DNA from: Ophiura sarsii
Lineage: Eukaryota > Echinodermata > Ophiuroidea > Amphilepidida > Ophiuridae
Assembly (NCBI GenBank): GCA_035610835.1
Contig: CM069447.1
Coordinates: forward strand, 57,171,048-57,235,047
Reading direction: 5' to 3'
DNA: 64,000 nt
Positions 1 through 9,421 of the stretch are shown here, in pieces. The translations under genes and the position numbers were made by a program. Positions within the stretch are counted from its first letter, which is position 1; every line of letters starts with the position of its first letter. Under the pieces are notes generated by a model that was not told the DNA's origin, made no database searches, and was given only the letters and a program-made list of their open reading frames with translations.

Positions 1-188
1 CGGAACCGATAAGCGCACATAACAATAATTTACCCAGTGATTACTGGCGCCGCGATCGCGTATATTTGTGTTGCCAATAATGTCATAATACATGTAATAT
101 GCCGTGGCTAGGATATTAAAGTGTTGTTAATCAAGTTTGTCTATTGTTACGTATTTAATTTGAATGCAAGCTGACTCGGCTCGTGACA
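1..188 (+). repeat. 5' LTR of Gmr1-like retrotransposon 1 (3' part only)
   Basis: This block is repeated at 6670-6857 with two mismatches in 188 positions, so it is the end of the upstream LTR, whose start lies outside the window. It ends in TGACA and is followed two bases later by a primer binding site. The roughly 1% difference from the downstream copy points to a recent insertion. The target duplication cannot be tested because the left border is not in view. Confidence 0.93.
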
Positions 189-190
189 AA

Positions 191-207
191 TGGGGGCTCG
201 TCCGGGA
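191..207 (+). other. Primer binding site matching tRNA-Pro
   Basis: The sequence TGGGGGCTCGTCCGGGA begins two bases after the LTR. It is complementary to the 3' end of tRNA-Pro including CCA, the same primer used by murine leukaemia-type retroviruses. Its place confirms the LTR boundary and the plus orientation of element 1. Confidence 0.88.
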
Positions 208-320
208 AAGGATAATTGAAAGCAAATTGGGTTAGGTTCAGAATTTTGTATGTTCTGTTTGTATAATTGATTAAAGAAAATGAGATCAGTATTTAGCAGT
301 TATTGGAAGAGGGCAAAACC

Positions 321-1142
321 ATGTTCGCTTTGTCAGGTTCTGAATTACGAGAATGGGTTAGCGAGCAACAGAAACTGGATGCCGACATCCATGAATGCAA
401 GCGCGAGCATGAACGTCTCATGGTAACTTTGGCGACTGCTCTTCGATGTTGGAGAGAGTTCCATCCTAGGTCATTGAGCATGTTGGTGACGCTAGTATTT
501 TCACGTGAGTAATTGTTCATGACAAACCGTGCTGCACTACGCTGGGTGGTTTCAACTTTGGCGATGCCTTTCTTGGTAGATGGAGACCATACACAACTGG
601 CATACTCTGTGATTGGACGCACAAATGTGTTGTAACATCTGGTTTTGACTTCACGTGGACAGGTGCCAAGGTTGCGACGGAGGAAGCCAATGGCTCTCTT
701 TCCTTTCTTGGTGATGTTATCTATGTGTTTGTCCCAGCATAGGTTGTTGGTTAGTTCAACTCCCAGGTATTTGGCTGACGAAACTACTTCAAGTGGGAGG
801 CCATGGATAGAATAGGCGAATTTCACTGGGTTCCGACGCTTGGTGATGTTGAGTACTTGGCATTTCTCAGGATGGAATTCCATGAGCCACTGTCTTTCCC
901 ATTTCTGAAGTGCGTCTAGATCCTGTTGGAGTTTGATAGCGTCGTCTGTGTTCTTGATCACACGATATACCACGCTGTCATCCGCAAATAGTCTGACATG
1001 GGCCGGGTGTCGGCAGAAATGCAGTCTGGCAGGTCATTAATGTTATACTTGGGAATGTTGACGGAATCAGAGCTCCAAATAGAGCGGACTCTAAGTGGAC
1101 ACCTCGTCAGATGGGAAGACATAACACAACGGGAAATGAGTG
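321..1142 (+). pseudogene. gag remnant of LTR element 1, interrupted
   Basis: A short reading frame starts with ATG at 321 (MFALSGSELREWV...), just where gag is expected after the primer site, and is rich in charged helical residues. It is cut near 421 by an antisense LINE fragment. A second open stretch in the same sense, about 1037-1142 (contains ESELQIERTLSG), may be the continuation. No zinc knuckle is visible before the integrase. The assignment as Gag rests mainly on position; most of gag and any protease appear to be deleted. Confidence 0.5.
422..1036 (-). pseudogene. Non-LTR retrotransposon RT fragment (CR1/jockey-like), antisense inside element 1
   Basis: Read on the minus strand, this encodes the C-terminal half of a LINE reverse transcriptase. 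INDLPDC lies near 1020-1040, the catalytic box RLFADDSVVYRV near 965-1000, then KYLGVELTNNLCWDKHI and RPITEYASCVWSP, all typical of CR1/jockey-group enzymes. One frameshift lies between INDLPDC and FADD. The copy lacks both the 5' part and the C-terminal tail with its 3' UTR, which is unusual because target-primed insertion normally keeps the 3' end. It is probably an internal fragment captured by the LTR element. Confidence 0.85.
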
Positions 1143-1538
1143 CGTAGGGTCGGAAGAAGGACAGAGGTTAGAAGTGGGCAGTGCTGTGGAGACAAGAGGA
1201 CAGCTACGACGAAAAGAGATACCACTGGCGCCTCTACGAACTAGTAGGTGCATGATTAAAGGTAGATGTTCCGATTTTCAACTTGAAGTTTTCCATCCTT
1301 AAAAAAGTCGTGTTCCAAAGTTTGAGTTGCATAGCTCTAATGGTTCTTATTTTAGACACACAAGATGCTGTGAACTGTACCCATTGAGTAGTACACAAAC
1401 TATATCGGTGGTTACCACCATTCGCGGTAATTCGACGTTATTTCATCGATTTCTCCGTAATTATACCGATTTAGGCCGTCAAATTTCAGTATGATGATGA
1501 GAAAAATACGAGCTTTCATATGATATAAAAATCTCCGT

Positions 1539-3012
1539 ATGTTTGAAATAATTCTGTGTTACGAAAATGTGATCGGGTCATCTACCTTTAAGGACGTAGG
1601 AGTTGACCAATTGATGAAAGCCCAAACGGAAGACACATCTCTGGAGGGTTGTAGACGTCAAATTGTGAGTGGGGAGGCTGACGATAAAATGGCTTGGTTC
1701 ATGCTCAGGAAAGGACTTCTGTTTCGGGTTGTGTCGAGGGAAGGCAAAGATCTAAACCAGTTGGTAGTCCCAGTCGTGTACATGGAAGTGGTGGAATGGA
1801 GTTTTATTGGCCAGGAATAGGGGCTGATATCAAGCGATATTGTAGGTCTTGTGGGGTTTGTCAAAAACCAATCCAAAGGGTCGAGTAACTAAGGTCCCAC
1901 TTGGGCACATGCCGTTAATTGATACGCCTTTCAAACGGGTCGCAGTAGATATAATAGGGCCTATAGTGCCGATATCTGAAAAGGGAAACAGGTATGTCTT
2001 AACGATGGTGGATTATGCTACCCGATTCCCAGAAGCGGTGGCGCTGCCCTATATTGATACCATACGTGTGGCTGAGGCTTTGGTGGAGATGTTTTCCAGA
2101 GTAGGGGTGCCGGAAGAGATCCTTACTGACATGGGAGCCCAGTTTACATCAGAATTGATGAAGGAATAAGTAGGCTACTATCCTTAAAACAACTGACGAC
2201 CACTCCTTATCATCCTATGTGCAACGGACTAGTGGAAAAATTCAATGGAACGCTGAAGCAAATGGTAAAACGGCTATGTAATGAAAAACCAAAAAATTGG
2301 GACCGATACATATGCCCAGCGTTATTCGCGTATCGAGAAGCACCTCAAGCCAGTACAGGGTTCGCACCGTTTGAGTTGTTATACGGACGAACAGTTCGAG
2401 GACCCATGAAAGTACTCAAGGAATTATGGACGAATGAAAGCACTGACCCGGAAGTCAAGACAACTTATCAATTATGTGGTCGATCTCAGAGAAAGACTTG
2501 AGGAAACATGCAAAATTGCGCAAGAAGAATTACAACAATCAGCGAAGCGATATAAAACCTACTACGATGCGAAGGCTCGAAAGCGACAGATGTCGGTTGG
2601 TGATAAGGTATTGGTTCTCCTCCCAACAGACAAGAACAAATTGCTGATGCAGTGGAAAGGGCCTTTCGAGATAATAGAGAAACTGAACATACTGGACTAT
2701 CGGGTGGTAATGAAAGGAAAACCAAAAACATTCCACATCAATTTGCTCAAACGATACTATGAGAGAGAAAGTGAAAGGCGACCGCAGAACAAACAGCAAG
2801 GTTGCAGAGCTCAATCGGTACATATAGCAAGTGCAGTGATCTATGAAGAAGAACTAGGCCAATTACCAGAGTTATGGTTGGCATTTCCAGCTCTAGAGGC
2901 TACAGAGACAATATCGGACGTGGTGGTGTGGGATAAGCTAGACGAAGACAAACGAAATGACATTGACACATTAACAAAACGGAAAAAGTGTACTTTAGCT
3001 CCCAGATACTAG
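1539..3012 (+). pseudogene. Integrase region of Gmr1-like element 1
   Basis: Several overlapping frames together encode a Ty3/gypsy integrase. The N-terminal zinc finger keeps only its CxxC half (CRSCGVCQK, about 1843-1870); the HH half is lost in a small deletion near 1765-1795. The catalytic core shows VAVDIIGPI (first Asp, about 1945), ILTDMGAQFTSE (second Asp, about 2130) and GLVEKFNGTLKQ (Glu, about 2230). The C-terminal GPY/F module follows at about 2600-2760 (MQWKGPFEI, then FHINLLKRYYER). Frameshifts near 1765, 2165 and 2470 inactivate it. It lies upstream of the RT, opposite to ordinary Ty3/gypsy order, and its tail is cut at 2980 by a DNA transposon. Confidence 0.92.
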
Positions 3013-3013
3013 A

Positions 3014-3356
3014 CTGTACTAGTATCGACCAATACTAGAACACCCAGTATCGTTCGATTCTGGTACATTATTTTGTTCCAGTATCGCTCGATACTGGCAC
3101 GTTTAAAATGTTCCAGTATCGACCGATACTGGAACAAAATAATGTACCTGTATCGATCGATACTGGTACATTATTTTGTTCCAGTATCGGTCGATACTGG
3201 TAGAATGTGTACCAGTATCGCCCGATACTGGAACATGAAAAATGTTCCAGTATCGCCCAATACTGGAACATGAGAAATGTACCAGTATCGCCCAATACTA
3301 GAACATTAAAAATGTGCCAGTATCGGCTAATACTGGAACATGTATCACCCAATACA
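3014..3356. repeat. Left palindrome array
   Basis: About ten units of a palindrome close to TTCCAGTATCGNNCGATACTGGAA are spaced every 30-36 bp, with short AT-rich spacers such as AATGTG or AAAATAATG. The two central bases vary freely (AC, CT, GG, CC, AT) while the arms are conserved; a few units carry single arm changes. Each unit can form a hairpin. The layout superficially recalls a CRISPR array, but the spacers are too short and low in complexity. Confidence 0.93.
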
Positions 3357-3384
3357 ATATCGGTGAAGTTGGCTTGTATGGTTA

Positions 3385-3423
3385 TTTCTCTTTCTGGAAA
3401 ATAGCGTGGCTCTGAAAAGAGCC
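3385..3423 (-). promoter_or_regulatory. Histone-type mRNA 3' end signal (stem-loop plus downstream element)
   Basis: On the minus strand, 3423-3408 reads GGCTCTTTTCAGAGCC, an exact match to the conserved 16-nt stem-loop of replication-dependent histone mRNAs (6-bp stem, TTTC loop). About ten bases downstream comes CCAGAAAGAGAAA, purine-rich like the U7 snRNA-binding downstream element. No histone coding sequence is visible upstream on the minus strand (3430-3700). The signal lies inside the palindrome transposon and points toward its left array. Capture from a histone cluster or convergent use for non-polyadenylated transcripts are both possible. Confidence 0.6.
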
Positions 3424-3707
3424 GTTTTGTGGTATTCAAAACTGCCTGTGATGTGTCAAGCGACGGGAATCTTTGGGAGGTTCGTCTCTTCTCTCCTGCG
3501 GTTTATTCTATACGTTGGCGAGTGTCTAGTGTTGATATGTGTCGGTGTTTCCGTTTCTTAATAACAGCTGGTTTTTTTTTAGATGGACCCGTCGAAGCTG
3601 TTGTCTACGTCTGAGACGCTTCATTATTATTATTTGTTTGGTTATTCGTAACAAGTACAAACATCTTACACTTGACGTCACAATGACATTATAAACATGG
3701 CCTCAAC

Positions 3708-4016
3708 ATGCCGTTTTATATTTGTGTAGTGAAATGTAGGCCAACATTGAAATGTTTGCCAAAAAACTCCATATCGGAATGTCACGACATAGCTATTTGT
3801 TTATTTTTCAATGCAAAGATGGGGTTTTCAACGCAAAAATTACAATATTTTAATAAATATCAAGGACGGCCTATCAAATCGATTCAGAAACTATTTAATA
3901 TATCACATGGAATAATAAATATTTTTTTAAAAAAATTGGATGAATACGAAGAAAAAGACGAAGAAAAAAGACGAAGATTTTTTTCTGAGAGTACTGCAAT
4001 TGTCCGAATAAAATAA
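3708..4016 (+). CDS. Unknown 102-aa ORF in the transposon core, possible helix-turn-helix
   Basis: I do not recognise the product. The C-terminal half (GRPIKSIQKLFNISHGIIN, then FLKKLDEYEEKDEEKRRRF) has the spacing of a helix-turn-helix DNA-binding segment, followed by a charged helix. The frame lies between the two palindrome arrays, so a degraded DNA-binding part of a transposase is possible. Length and start are uncertain, and the AT-rich codons could also be chance. Confidence 0.25.
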   Translation: MPFYICVVKCRPTLKCLPKNSISECHDIAICLFFNAKMGFSTQKLQYFNKYQGRPIKSIQKLFNISHGIINIFLKKLDEYEEKDEEKRRRFFSESTAIVRIK

Positions 4017-4263
4017 ATGATGAAAGAATTAATTAAAAGTCACAACAAGGTTCGGATTGTACATGTTTTAGGGTTGGCTAACGCGCGGCGTGTGGACAGC
4101 CTTATAGCCGAGAGCAGCGTTTATGACCGGAGGTGCCATTGTTAGCACGCACAATTGCTCCTATGTTATGTAAGCTTGGTTGCGTTCGCGCTCTTCGACG
4201 TGTATACTTTTTCTGCCACGTCCGCAAAAGGGTAATAAAAGCGGAGCAAGCAGCGCAACATCA

Positions 4264-4650
4264 TTATCGAGCGATACTGGAACGATTTACATGTTCCAGC
4301 ATCGAGTGATACTCGAGTGATACTGGAACATCAAATTGTGTTCCAGTATCGAACGATACTGGAACGATTTACATGTTCCAGTATCGAGCGATACTGGTAC
4401 AAAATGTTCCAGTATTGGGCGATACTGGAACATTTAATTTGTTCCAGTATCGATCGATACTGGAATGAAACCGTTCCAGTATCGGGCGATACTGGCACAC
4501 ATGAAGTGTTCCAGTATCGGTCGATACTGGAACACAATTTGATGTTCCAGTATCGACCGATACTGGAACATGTAAATTGTTCCAGTATCGAGCGATACTG
4601 GCAAAATTCATGTACCAGTATCGGTCGATACTGGTATACCAGTATCTGGG
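4264..4650. repeat. Right palindrome array
   Basis: About eleven copies of the same CCAGTATCG/CGATACTGG palindrome occur here with 6-11 bp spacers. Spacer words recur (GATTTACATG twice), suggesting local unit duplication. The last unit runs into the terminal inverted repeat through GGTATACCAGTATCTGGG. With the left array it frames the core symmetrically, as expected for subterminal transposase-binding sites. Confidence 0.93.
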
Positions 4651-4670
4651 ACCTAAAGTACACTTTTTCC

Positions 4671-6009
4671 AACAAAACGATACCGCAGTACATTCACAGA
4701 CCTACCAGGGAAGACTAATCTGATAGAATGTGATCTCACATTGACGACCAAAGACCCGATACGAGTTAAATCATATCCTGTCCCATATGCAATGCGTGAG
4801 ACTTTAACGAAGGAAACAAGAAAGATGATCGAGATGGATGTAATTGAACCATCAGACTCTGCCTACTGCTCACCATTGGTCATGGTAAAGAAACCGGATG
4901 GATCAAACCGGAGCTGTATAGATTTCCGGAAGTTGAATAATGCGTGTGTATTCAATGCAGAACCTATGCCAAGCTGTCACAGGACGTGTATTTCACGAAA
5001 ATAGACTTGACCAAAGGCTACTGGCAAATACCAATGGCCGAGACAGCCACAAATATGACGGCCTTTGCGACACCGGATGGTTTGTATCAGTTTACAGTAA
5101 TGCCATTTGGATTGGTGTTACAGCTCCCGCAATCTTCACACAAATGATGCGGAAATTGCTTGCCGGACTAAAACATGTACATAGTTACATTGACGATATA
5201 GTTGTACATACACAGACATGGGAGGAACACACGTAAGCGCTCCACAAGGCTTTCCAACGACTTGAGGAAGCAAATTTGACAGTCAGACCAAGTAAATGCC
5301 ATATTGGTTTTCCGAATATAGAATTTCTCGGTCACAGAGTAGTTGAGGGGAACATCGGTCCATGTGATACGACGATGACAAAAATCGGTCAGGCAACAAG
5401 GCCTACAAGTAAGAAGCAGCTGCGATCCTTCCTCGGTTTGACAGGATACTATAGAGATTTCATTCCAAATTACGCGGCCATAGCAGCACCACTTTCGGAT
5501 TTAACGCGGAAAAACACGCCCAATAAAATTCCATGGGAGAGCACTCAAGCGAAGGCATTTGATTACCTAAAGCGCATGGTAGATAGTCCGCCAATTTTGC
5601 GATTACCAGACTTTGCGAAAGTATTCTACCTGCGAACTGACGCGAGCAATGAAGCAATAGGTGCTGTATTACTGCAGGAGCACGACGACGACCTTTTCCC
5701 GGTGAAATATGCAAGTAGGAAATTGCAAAGCAGAGAAAGAAATTATTCGGTTACCGAACGCGAAGGTTTAGCCATGGTATCGGGGGGGGGGGGGGGGGGG
5801 GGGGGGTGGTACGGAAATTCTACATGTACCTGTATGGCACAGAATTTATCATACAAACCGATCACGAGTCCTTGATATATATAAACAAAGCAAAGATGGT
5901 AAATGCCCGGGTGATGAGATGGGCTCTGGCTCTTCATGATTTCAAGTTCAGGATGCATGCAATTAAAGGCTGTCTAAATGTGGGGGCAGACTACCTCAGC
6001 AGAATGTAA
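4671..6009 (+). pseudogene. Reverse transcriptase and RNase H of Gmr1-like element 1
   Basis: The frames encode a gypsy-type RT: SPLVMVKKPDGS and CIDFRKLN (about 4870-4940), motif A FTKIDLTKGYWQIPM (about 4995), motif B YQFTVMPFGL (about 5090), motif C SYIDDIVVHT (about 5185), then the FLGHRV and LRSFLGLTGYYRDFIP connection. RNase H follows with LRTDASNEAIGAVLLQ, NYSVTEREGLAM and QTDHESL, ending in ADYLSRM and a stop at 6009. Frameshifts lie near 4975 and 5120, a stop near 5235, and a run of about 25 G at 5782-5806 breaks RNase H. Nothing but noncoding DNA lies between the RNase H stop and the 3' LTR, confirming that no integrase follows. Confidence 0.93.
5782..5806 (+). repeat. Poly-G tract inside RNase H
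   Basis: A run of about 25 G replaces a few codons between EGLAMV and the RKFYMYLYG segment. The frame after the run matches RNase H again, so the tract arose by expansion or insertion at a short G-rich site rather than by replacing a domain. Confidence 0.95.
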
Positions 6010-6108
6010 TGAGAATATAAATAAATGTATATAGAAATAATATGAGGATAAATTCAACAGCAAGACAATTAATACACTGGTAGACAAATACTATTAGTAG
6101 CATTTGCC

Positions 6109-6122
6109 GGAAAAGGGGGTAA
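6109..6122 (+). other. Polypurine tract of LTR element 1
   Basis: The purine run GGAAAAGGGGG ends just before TGTCGGGA, the start of the 3' LTR. This is the expected plus-strand primer position. Confidence 0.8.
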
Positions 6123-6857
6123 TGTCGGGAAGTCATAGGCAAGACATGAAGTACAACACGCGCCGCACTGCGTCACGCGTCATATGACACGCAAAGCGCT
6201 TGGCAACACGAACGCTTGGCGGGGAAAAAGATAAACAAGGAAAAAGGAACAGACAAGAAGGACGGGGAGCGGGATAGCCACGATACCGCGGATGCGGAAC
6301 TACGATGAGTTTCCTATGAGACATTGTTAGAATTATTACTACTCGCGTCGGACCCGTGACTCAGACCAGGTTTGAGATATATATATTAACCAGTGTGGCT
6401 GTGTAACGTCGTCTTACACAACCGGATTGACATTGCACCGATTTCCTGGTCTCGTCCTCCGGCGTAGAAAGACATCACTGATCATCGCCGTGCATGGATG
6501 CCAACCGTCTGGTGGAACTCTCGTCCGCCGGCTTATAAAGACCGGGATAAAGACATTCAATGATCATCGCCGTGCGTGGTTGCCAACCGTCTGGCGGAAT
6601 TCTAATCTTCCGGTCATCGCCGTGGAAAAGAACTCTCAGGATACAGTCAACGGAACATCAATAACATCTCGGAACCGATAAGTGCACATAACAATAATTT
6701 ACCCAGTGATCACTGGCGCCGCGATCGCGTATATTTGTGTTGCCAATAATGTCATAATACATGTAATATGCCGTGGCTAGGATATTAAAGTGTTGTTAAT
6801 CAAGTTTGTCTATTGTTACGTATTTAATTTGAATGCAAGCTGACTCGGCTCGTGACA
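6123..6857 (+). repeat. 3' LTR of Gmr1-like element 1
   Basis: The LTR runs from TGTCGGG to TGACA, about 735 bp. Its last 188 bp match 1-188. A TATA-like stretch (GATATATATATTA, about 6373-6388) may be the promoter. The sequence CGTGC/TGGNTGCCAACCGTCTGG is repeated inside (about 6490-6515 and 6570-6595). Downstream flank begins AGGTT. Confidence 0.88.
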
Positions 6858-6974
6858 AGGTTTTCACAGTTAATATCTTATCAACCTGAGGTTGTCAAAT
6901 TGGATTTATTTTCATCCTGAGGGGACTGGGCTGGAAACGTAAACCCACTCCCTCAGTAGGAAGAGGTTAAAATG

Positions 6975-7117
6975 TTAATGCGATACTGGAACACAATTAT
7001 GTACCAGTATTGTGCAATAATGAAACAAATCACAACGGGTAAATATGTTCCAGTATCACCCGATACTGGGACACACAAAAACAGCGATACTGGCGAATTC
7101 AATGTACCAGTATCAAA
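6975..7117. repeat. Decayed third cluster of the CCAGTATCG palindrome
   Basis: Just outside LTR element 1 there are four or five degenerate copies of the same palindrome half-sites (GCGATACTGGAAC, TTCCAGTATCACCCGATACTGG, GTACCAGTATC). No terminal repeat or duplication is visible. It is probably a truncated, older relative of the 2981-4670 transposon, showing the family is present in more than one copy. Confidence 0.75.
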
Positions 7118-7370
7118 TTTGAAACATTAATATGTCACCGATTTCTTTTAGAACCAATGGGGATTGCTTCAACCTTTTTGAAATGCGTAATCTTAAGATA
7201 TGTCCACAATCTTTGGAAAATAGAAATATATACGCAGTGATGACTTGCGATAGATTATGACACTCTAGCATGTAAAGAGTTAGTATTAAACAATTCTTAG
7301 AGTGTGTTGCAATCTCTTCTTGTTAATGCAAATGTATACGCTGTATTAAACATCTATACTACACACATAC

Positions 7371-7604
7371 CTCGCATTGTTATGGTGAAAGTATGAGAAG
7401 CCTGATTTCCAGAACCGTCCGTAGCTGTGTACGTTACCAACGTCTCTCCAAGTAGAAACAGCGCCCCCGGATTATGGCTTGAAGTCAATGTCACCAGTCC
7501 AGAATTATCTGAGGAAGTAGGTTCTGTCCAAGTAACAGGAGAGTTATCTGCGCCACTTACGTCGCTGTTATCTGGTGCACCAGCGATTGTTGGGTTTTCG
7601 ATAT
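7371..7604 (-). CDS. HYR (hyalin repeat) exon, most 3' of three
   Basis: This 234-bp exon encodes one HYR domain: ENPTIAGAPDNS at the start, the core VTWTEPTSSDNSG, LTSSHNPG, then LVTYTATDGSGNQASHTFTI. HYR domains are immunoglobulin-like adhesion modules of secreted or surface proteins (hyalin, polydom and others). The acceptor is a TTGTAG before the exon and the donor is G|GTATGTG, giving phase 1 at both ends like the two HYR exons upstream. It is followed on the minus strand by noncoding DNA and then the retroelement at 6857, so the gene's 3' end is not seen. Confidence 0.82.
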
Positions 7605-7924
7605 CTACAACCAATCATAACACATTAAAGGTACATTATGTGACTTTGAACCCAGATTATTTTCCCTGTATGTATTTAAAAAAATCCTTTACTGGTCTCG
7701 CGAGCAATTATTTTGAACATTATATCATTTGGGTCGGACATGTAATGCTCCTCCTGCTGACAACGGTCAAACGGTTTTACAACTTTCAGGTATTGCGGAA
7801 TAATAACTTCATTAACAAACCATCTATGCAAAACGACTAACTATTGTGAGGTCGTTCTTTCTGGTATACGTAGGAAAGCATTATCCAAAAAACCACAACC
7901 GAAGTTTCTTAGATAAATGAGCGC

Positions 7925-8330
7925 GAGAGTAGGGGGAGCGTGTTGGTGCAGCGGTTGTTCCCCCACCTTGCACCAATGAAACCCAGGTCAATTATGTGCA
8001 CGACCGCGGGCTTTATGTGCATTTGGTTTATCACGATCCATGCACGCTCTTGCAGATTTTCTCCGGCTTCCTCCTGCTTTCAAAATCAGTGATCAGTTGT
8101 CTCGGTTATCTAAAACTTCTTGACCCAATGGTATCTGGGGAGCTGCATTGAAAAAAGGGTGGACGTTGTTCATGTGTGTCGCAACTTGGCGCTGATTTAG
8201 TTGAGTGGTGGCGCCTAACAAGCGACCTCCTCATCTCTAGCTGGGCGTTGCATTGTTTAGCATGATTCACCAGCAGCAAACATTACAGCGCTTTGAAACC
8301 TTTGTATAAGGTGCTATATAAATACTGAAA
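7925..8330 (+). mobile_element. Probable tRNA-derived SINE in an HYR-gene intron
   Basis: A tRNA-like head (A-box-like GTTGGTGCAGCGG, B-box-like CCCAGGTCAATTATG) is followed by a body, and the end GCGCTTTGAAACC...GGTGCTATATAAATAC resembles the tails of L2/CR1-mobilised SINEs. The borders are approximate and no target duplication was identified. Confidence 0.5.
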
Positions 8331-8452
8331 CTGATTTTGTGAAGATATTTCTTCAAAAAGAAAAACAATATGATGAATCCCTCAACAAAAATGGACGTTA
8401 TAATTAACGTTATAATTAACGTTATGTAGTGTTTAACAGTTTTCGTTATTAC

Positions 8453-8695
8453 CATTTATCGTTATCGTGAAACTCTGTACTTCAGCATTTTCTGATGGAT
8501 CAATGGACGCGTACTCCACGACAGTGACGCCTATTGAGAATGGCTGTCCAGAACTGTGGCTGTATGTCAGGGTCTGTAATCCGGAATTATCGTTCGCTGT
8601 GGGTTCGATCCAGCTGACATTAGCAGTTGGAAGACCATTGTCTGTGTTTTGTGTTATGTCAGACGGAAGGTCTTCAATAACGGGATTCTCGTTAT
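8453..8695 (-). CDS. HYR (hyalin repeat) exon, middle of three
   Basis: This 243-bp exon encodes ENPVIEDLPSDITQ, then VSWIEPTANDNSG, TYSHSSGQPFSIG and VVEYASIDPSENAEVQSFTI, an HYR domain. Acceptor CAACAG and donor G|GTAATAAC give phase 1-1, so the exon can be added or removed without shifting frame. Same strand and phase as the exons at 9422 and 7371. Extracellular adhesion or recognition is the family's usual role; the specific protein is not recognised. Confidence 0.82.
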
Positions 8696-8914
8696 CTGTT
8701 GAAAAAGGTTATTAGAAAGTGCGCATGTGATCATTTCGATTTCGTCAATTCGTCGGTGGCATTATATAGTGACGTACGGTCGGTGGTATTACATAGTGAC
8801 GTATGTCCTTTTTTATGATGTATTACATATTGTTTTGAAATATCGTTTTCTTAATCAACAAAATCCCAAAGCCAAAATTGATTAGTTTTGGTAACAAAAG
8901 TTGTTGAAAACTCT

Positions 8915-8975
8915 GGTTGTCTGTGTTTTGTGTTTTGTCAGAAGGAAGGCCTTGGATAACGGGATTCTCATTATG
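8915..8975 (-). pseudogene. Partial duplicate of an HYR exon 5' end
   Basis: On the minus strand this encodes ENPVIQGLPSDKTQNTDN, nearly the start of the neighbouring HYR exon (ENPVIEDLPSDITQNTDN), then stops matching. The acceptor AG is gone (ACTCAT in place of ACAG). It is a truncated exon copy within the intron. Confidence 0.7.
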
Positions 8976-9421
8976 AGTAAAAATGGTGATTGAAATATAC
9001 GTATTTGATCAAAATAATTGTATAGTAATAGTAGTGTTATCTATGATGCAGCACGCCAAATTGGGGGGGGGGGGGGGGGGACATTGCGGCTGTGTGTTTT
9101 CCAAGATATAGATGAAAACGGACAGAAAAAAAGAAGAGAAAACATTTCGGAGTCATTTTAAATCTGAATGCTTTGATAAATGTTGATAAATTTTGTGTCT
9201 ATTAAAGCTCAGGAAATGCTCTGACCCATAATGAACTCAAAATTGACCTGCTAAAGTTACCCTTTTGATGTGCTGCATAAGGAGTCAGATTATGACATAT
9301 TAATAACACGAACTTTGACATAGAGACATCTTCAGTGCATGGAGGTTGAACATTTTCAACCATACTCGAAAACTAGAACGGTAGCCTGAGTTGGACTAAT
9401 ACAGAACAGATACTCAATTAC

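Larger units (their letters stand above)
2981..4670. mobile_element. Palindrome-array DNA transposon (non-autonomous), 1,690 bp
   Basis: The ends are inverted repeats: GGAAAAAGTGTACTTTAG at 2981 and its complement ending at 4670, agreeing at 29 of 30 positions. The 8-bp duplication AACAAAAC lies directly outside (2973-2980 and 4671-4678). Removing the element plus one duplication copy brings the integrase frame and the RT frame of the host retroelement into register, which independently fixes the borders. Inside each end is an array of about ten copies of the palindrome CCAGTATCGNNCGATACTGG; the core (about 3370-4260) is unique. An 8-bp duplication suits hAT, P or Merlin-type transposases, but the termini match none that I recognise and no transposase is encoded. 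Confidence 0.9.

Noticed and set aside
3430..3700. Histone gene upstream of the stem-loop
   Set aside because: No histone protein motif was found in any minus-strand frame.
3014..4650. CRISPR-like array of regularly spaced repeats
   Set aside because: The repeats are palindromes with 6-11 bp low-complexity spacers inside a eukaryotic transposon; no cas genes and no unique 30-bp spacers.
7427..7840. Plus-strand 137-aa frame
   Set aside because: It is the shadow of the minus-strand HYR exon; the minus frame has domain motifs and splice sites.
8467..8715. Plus-strand 82-aa frame
   Set aside because: Opposite strand of the middle HYR exon.
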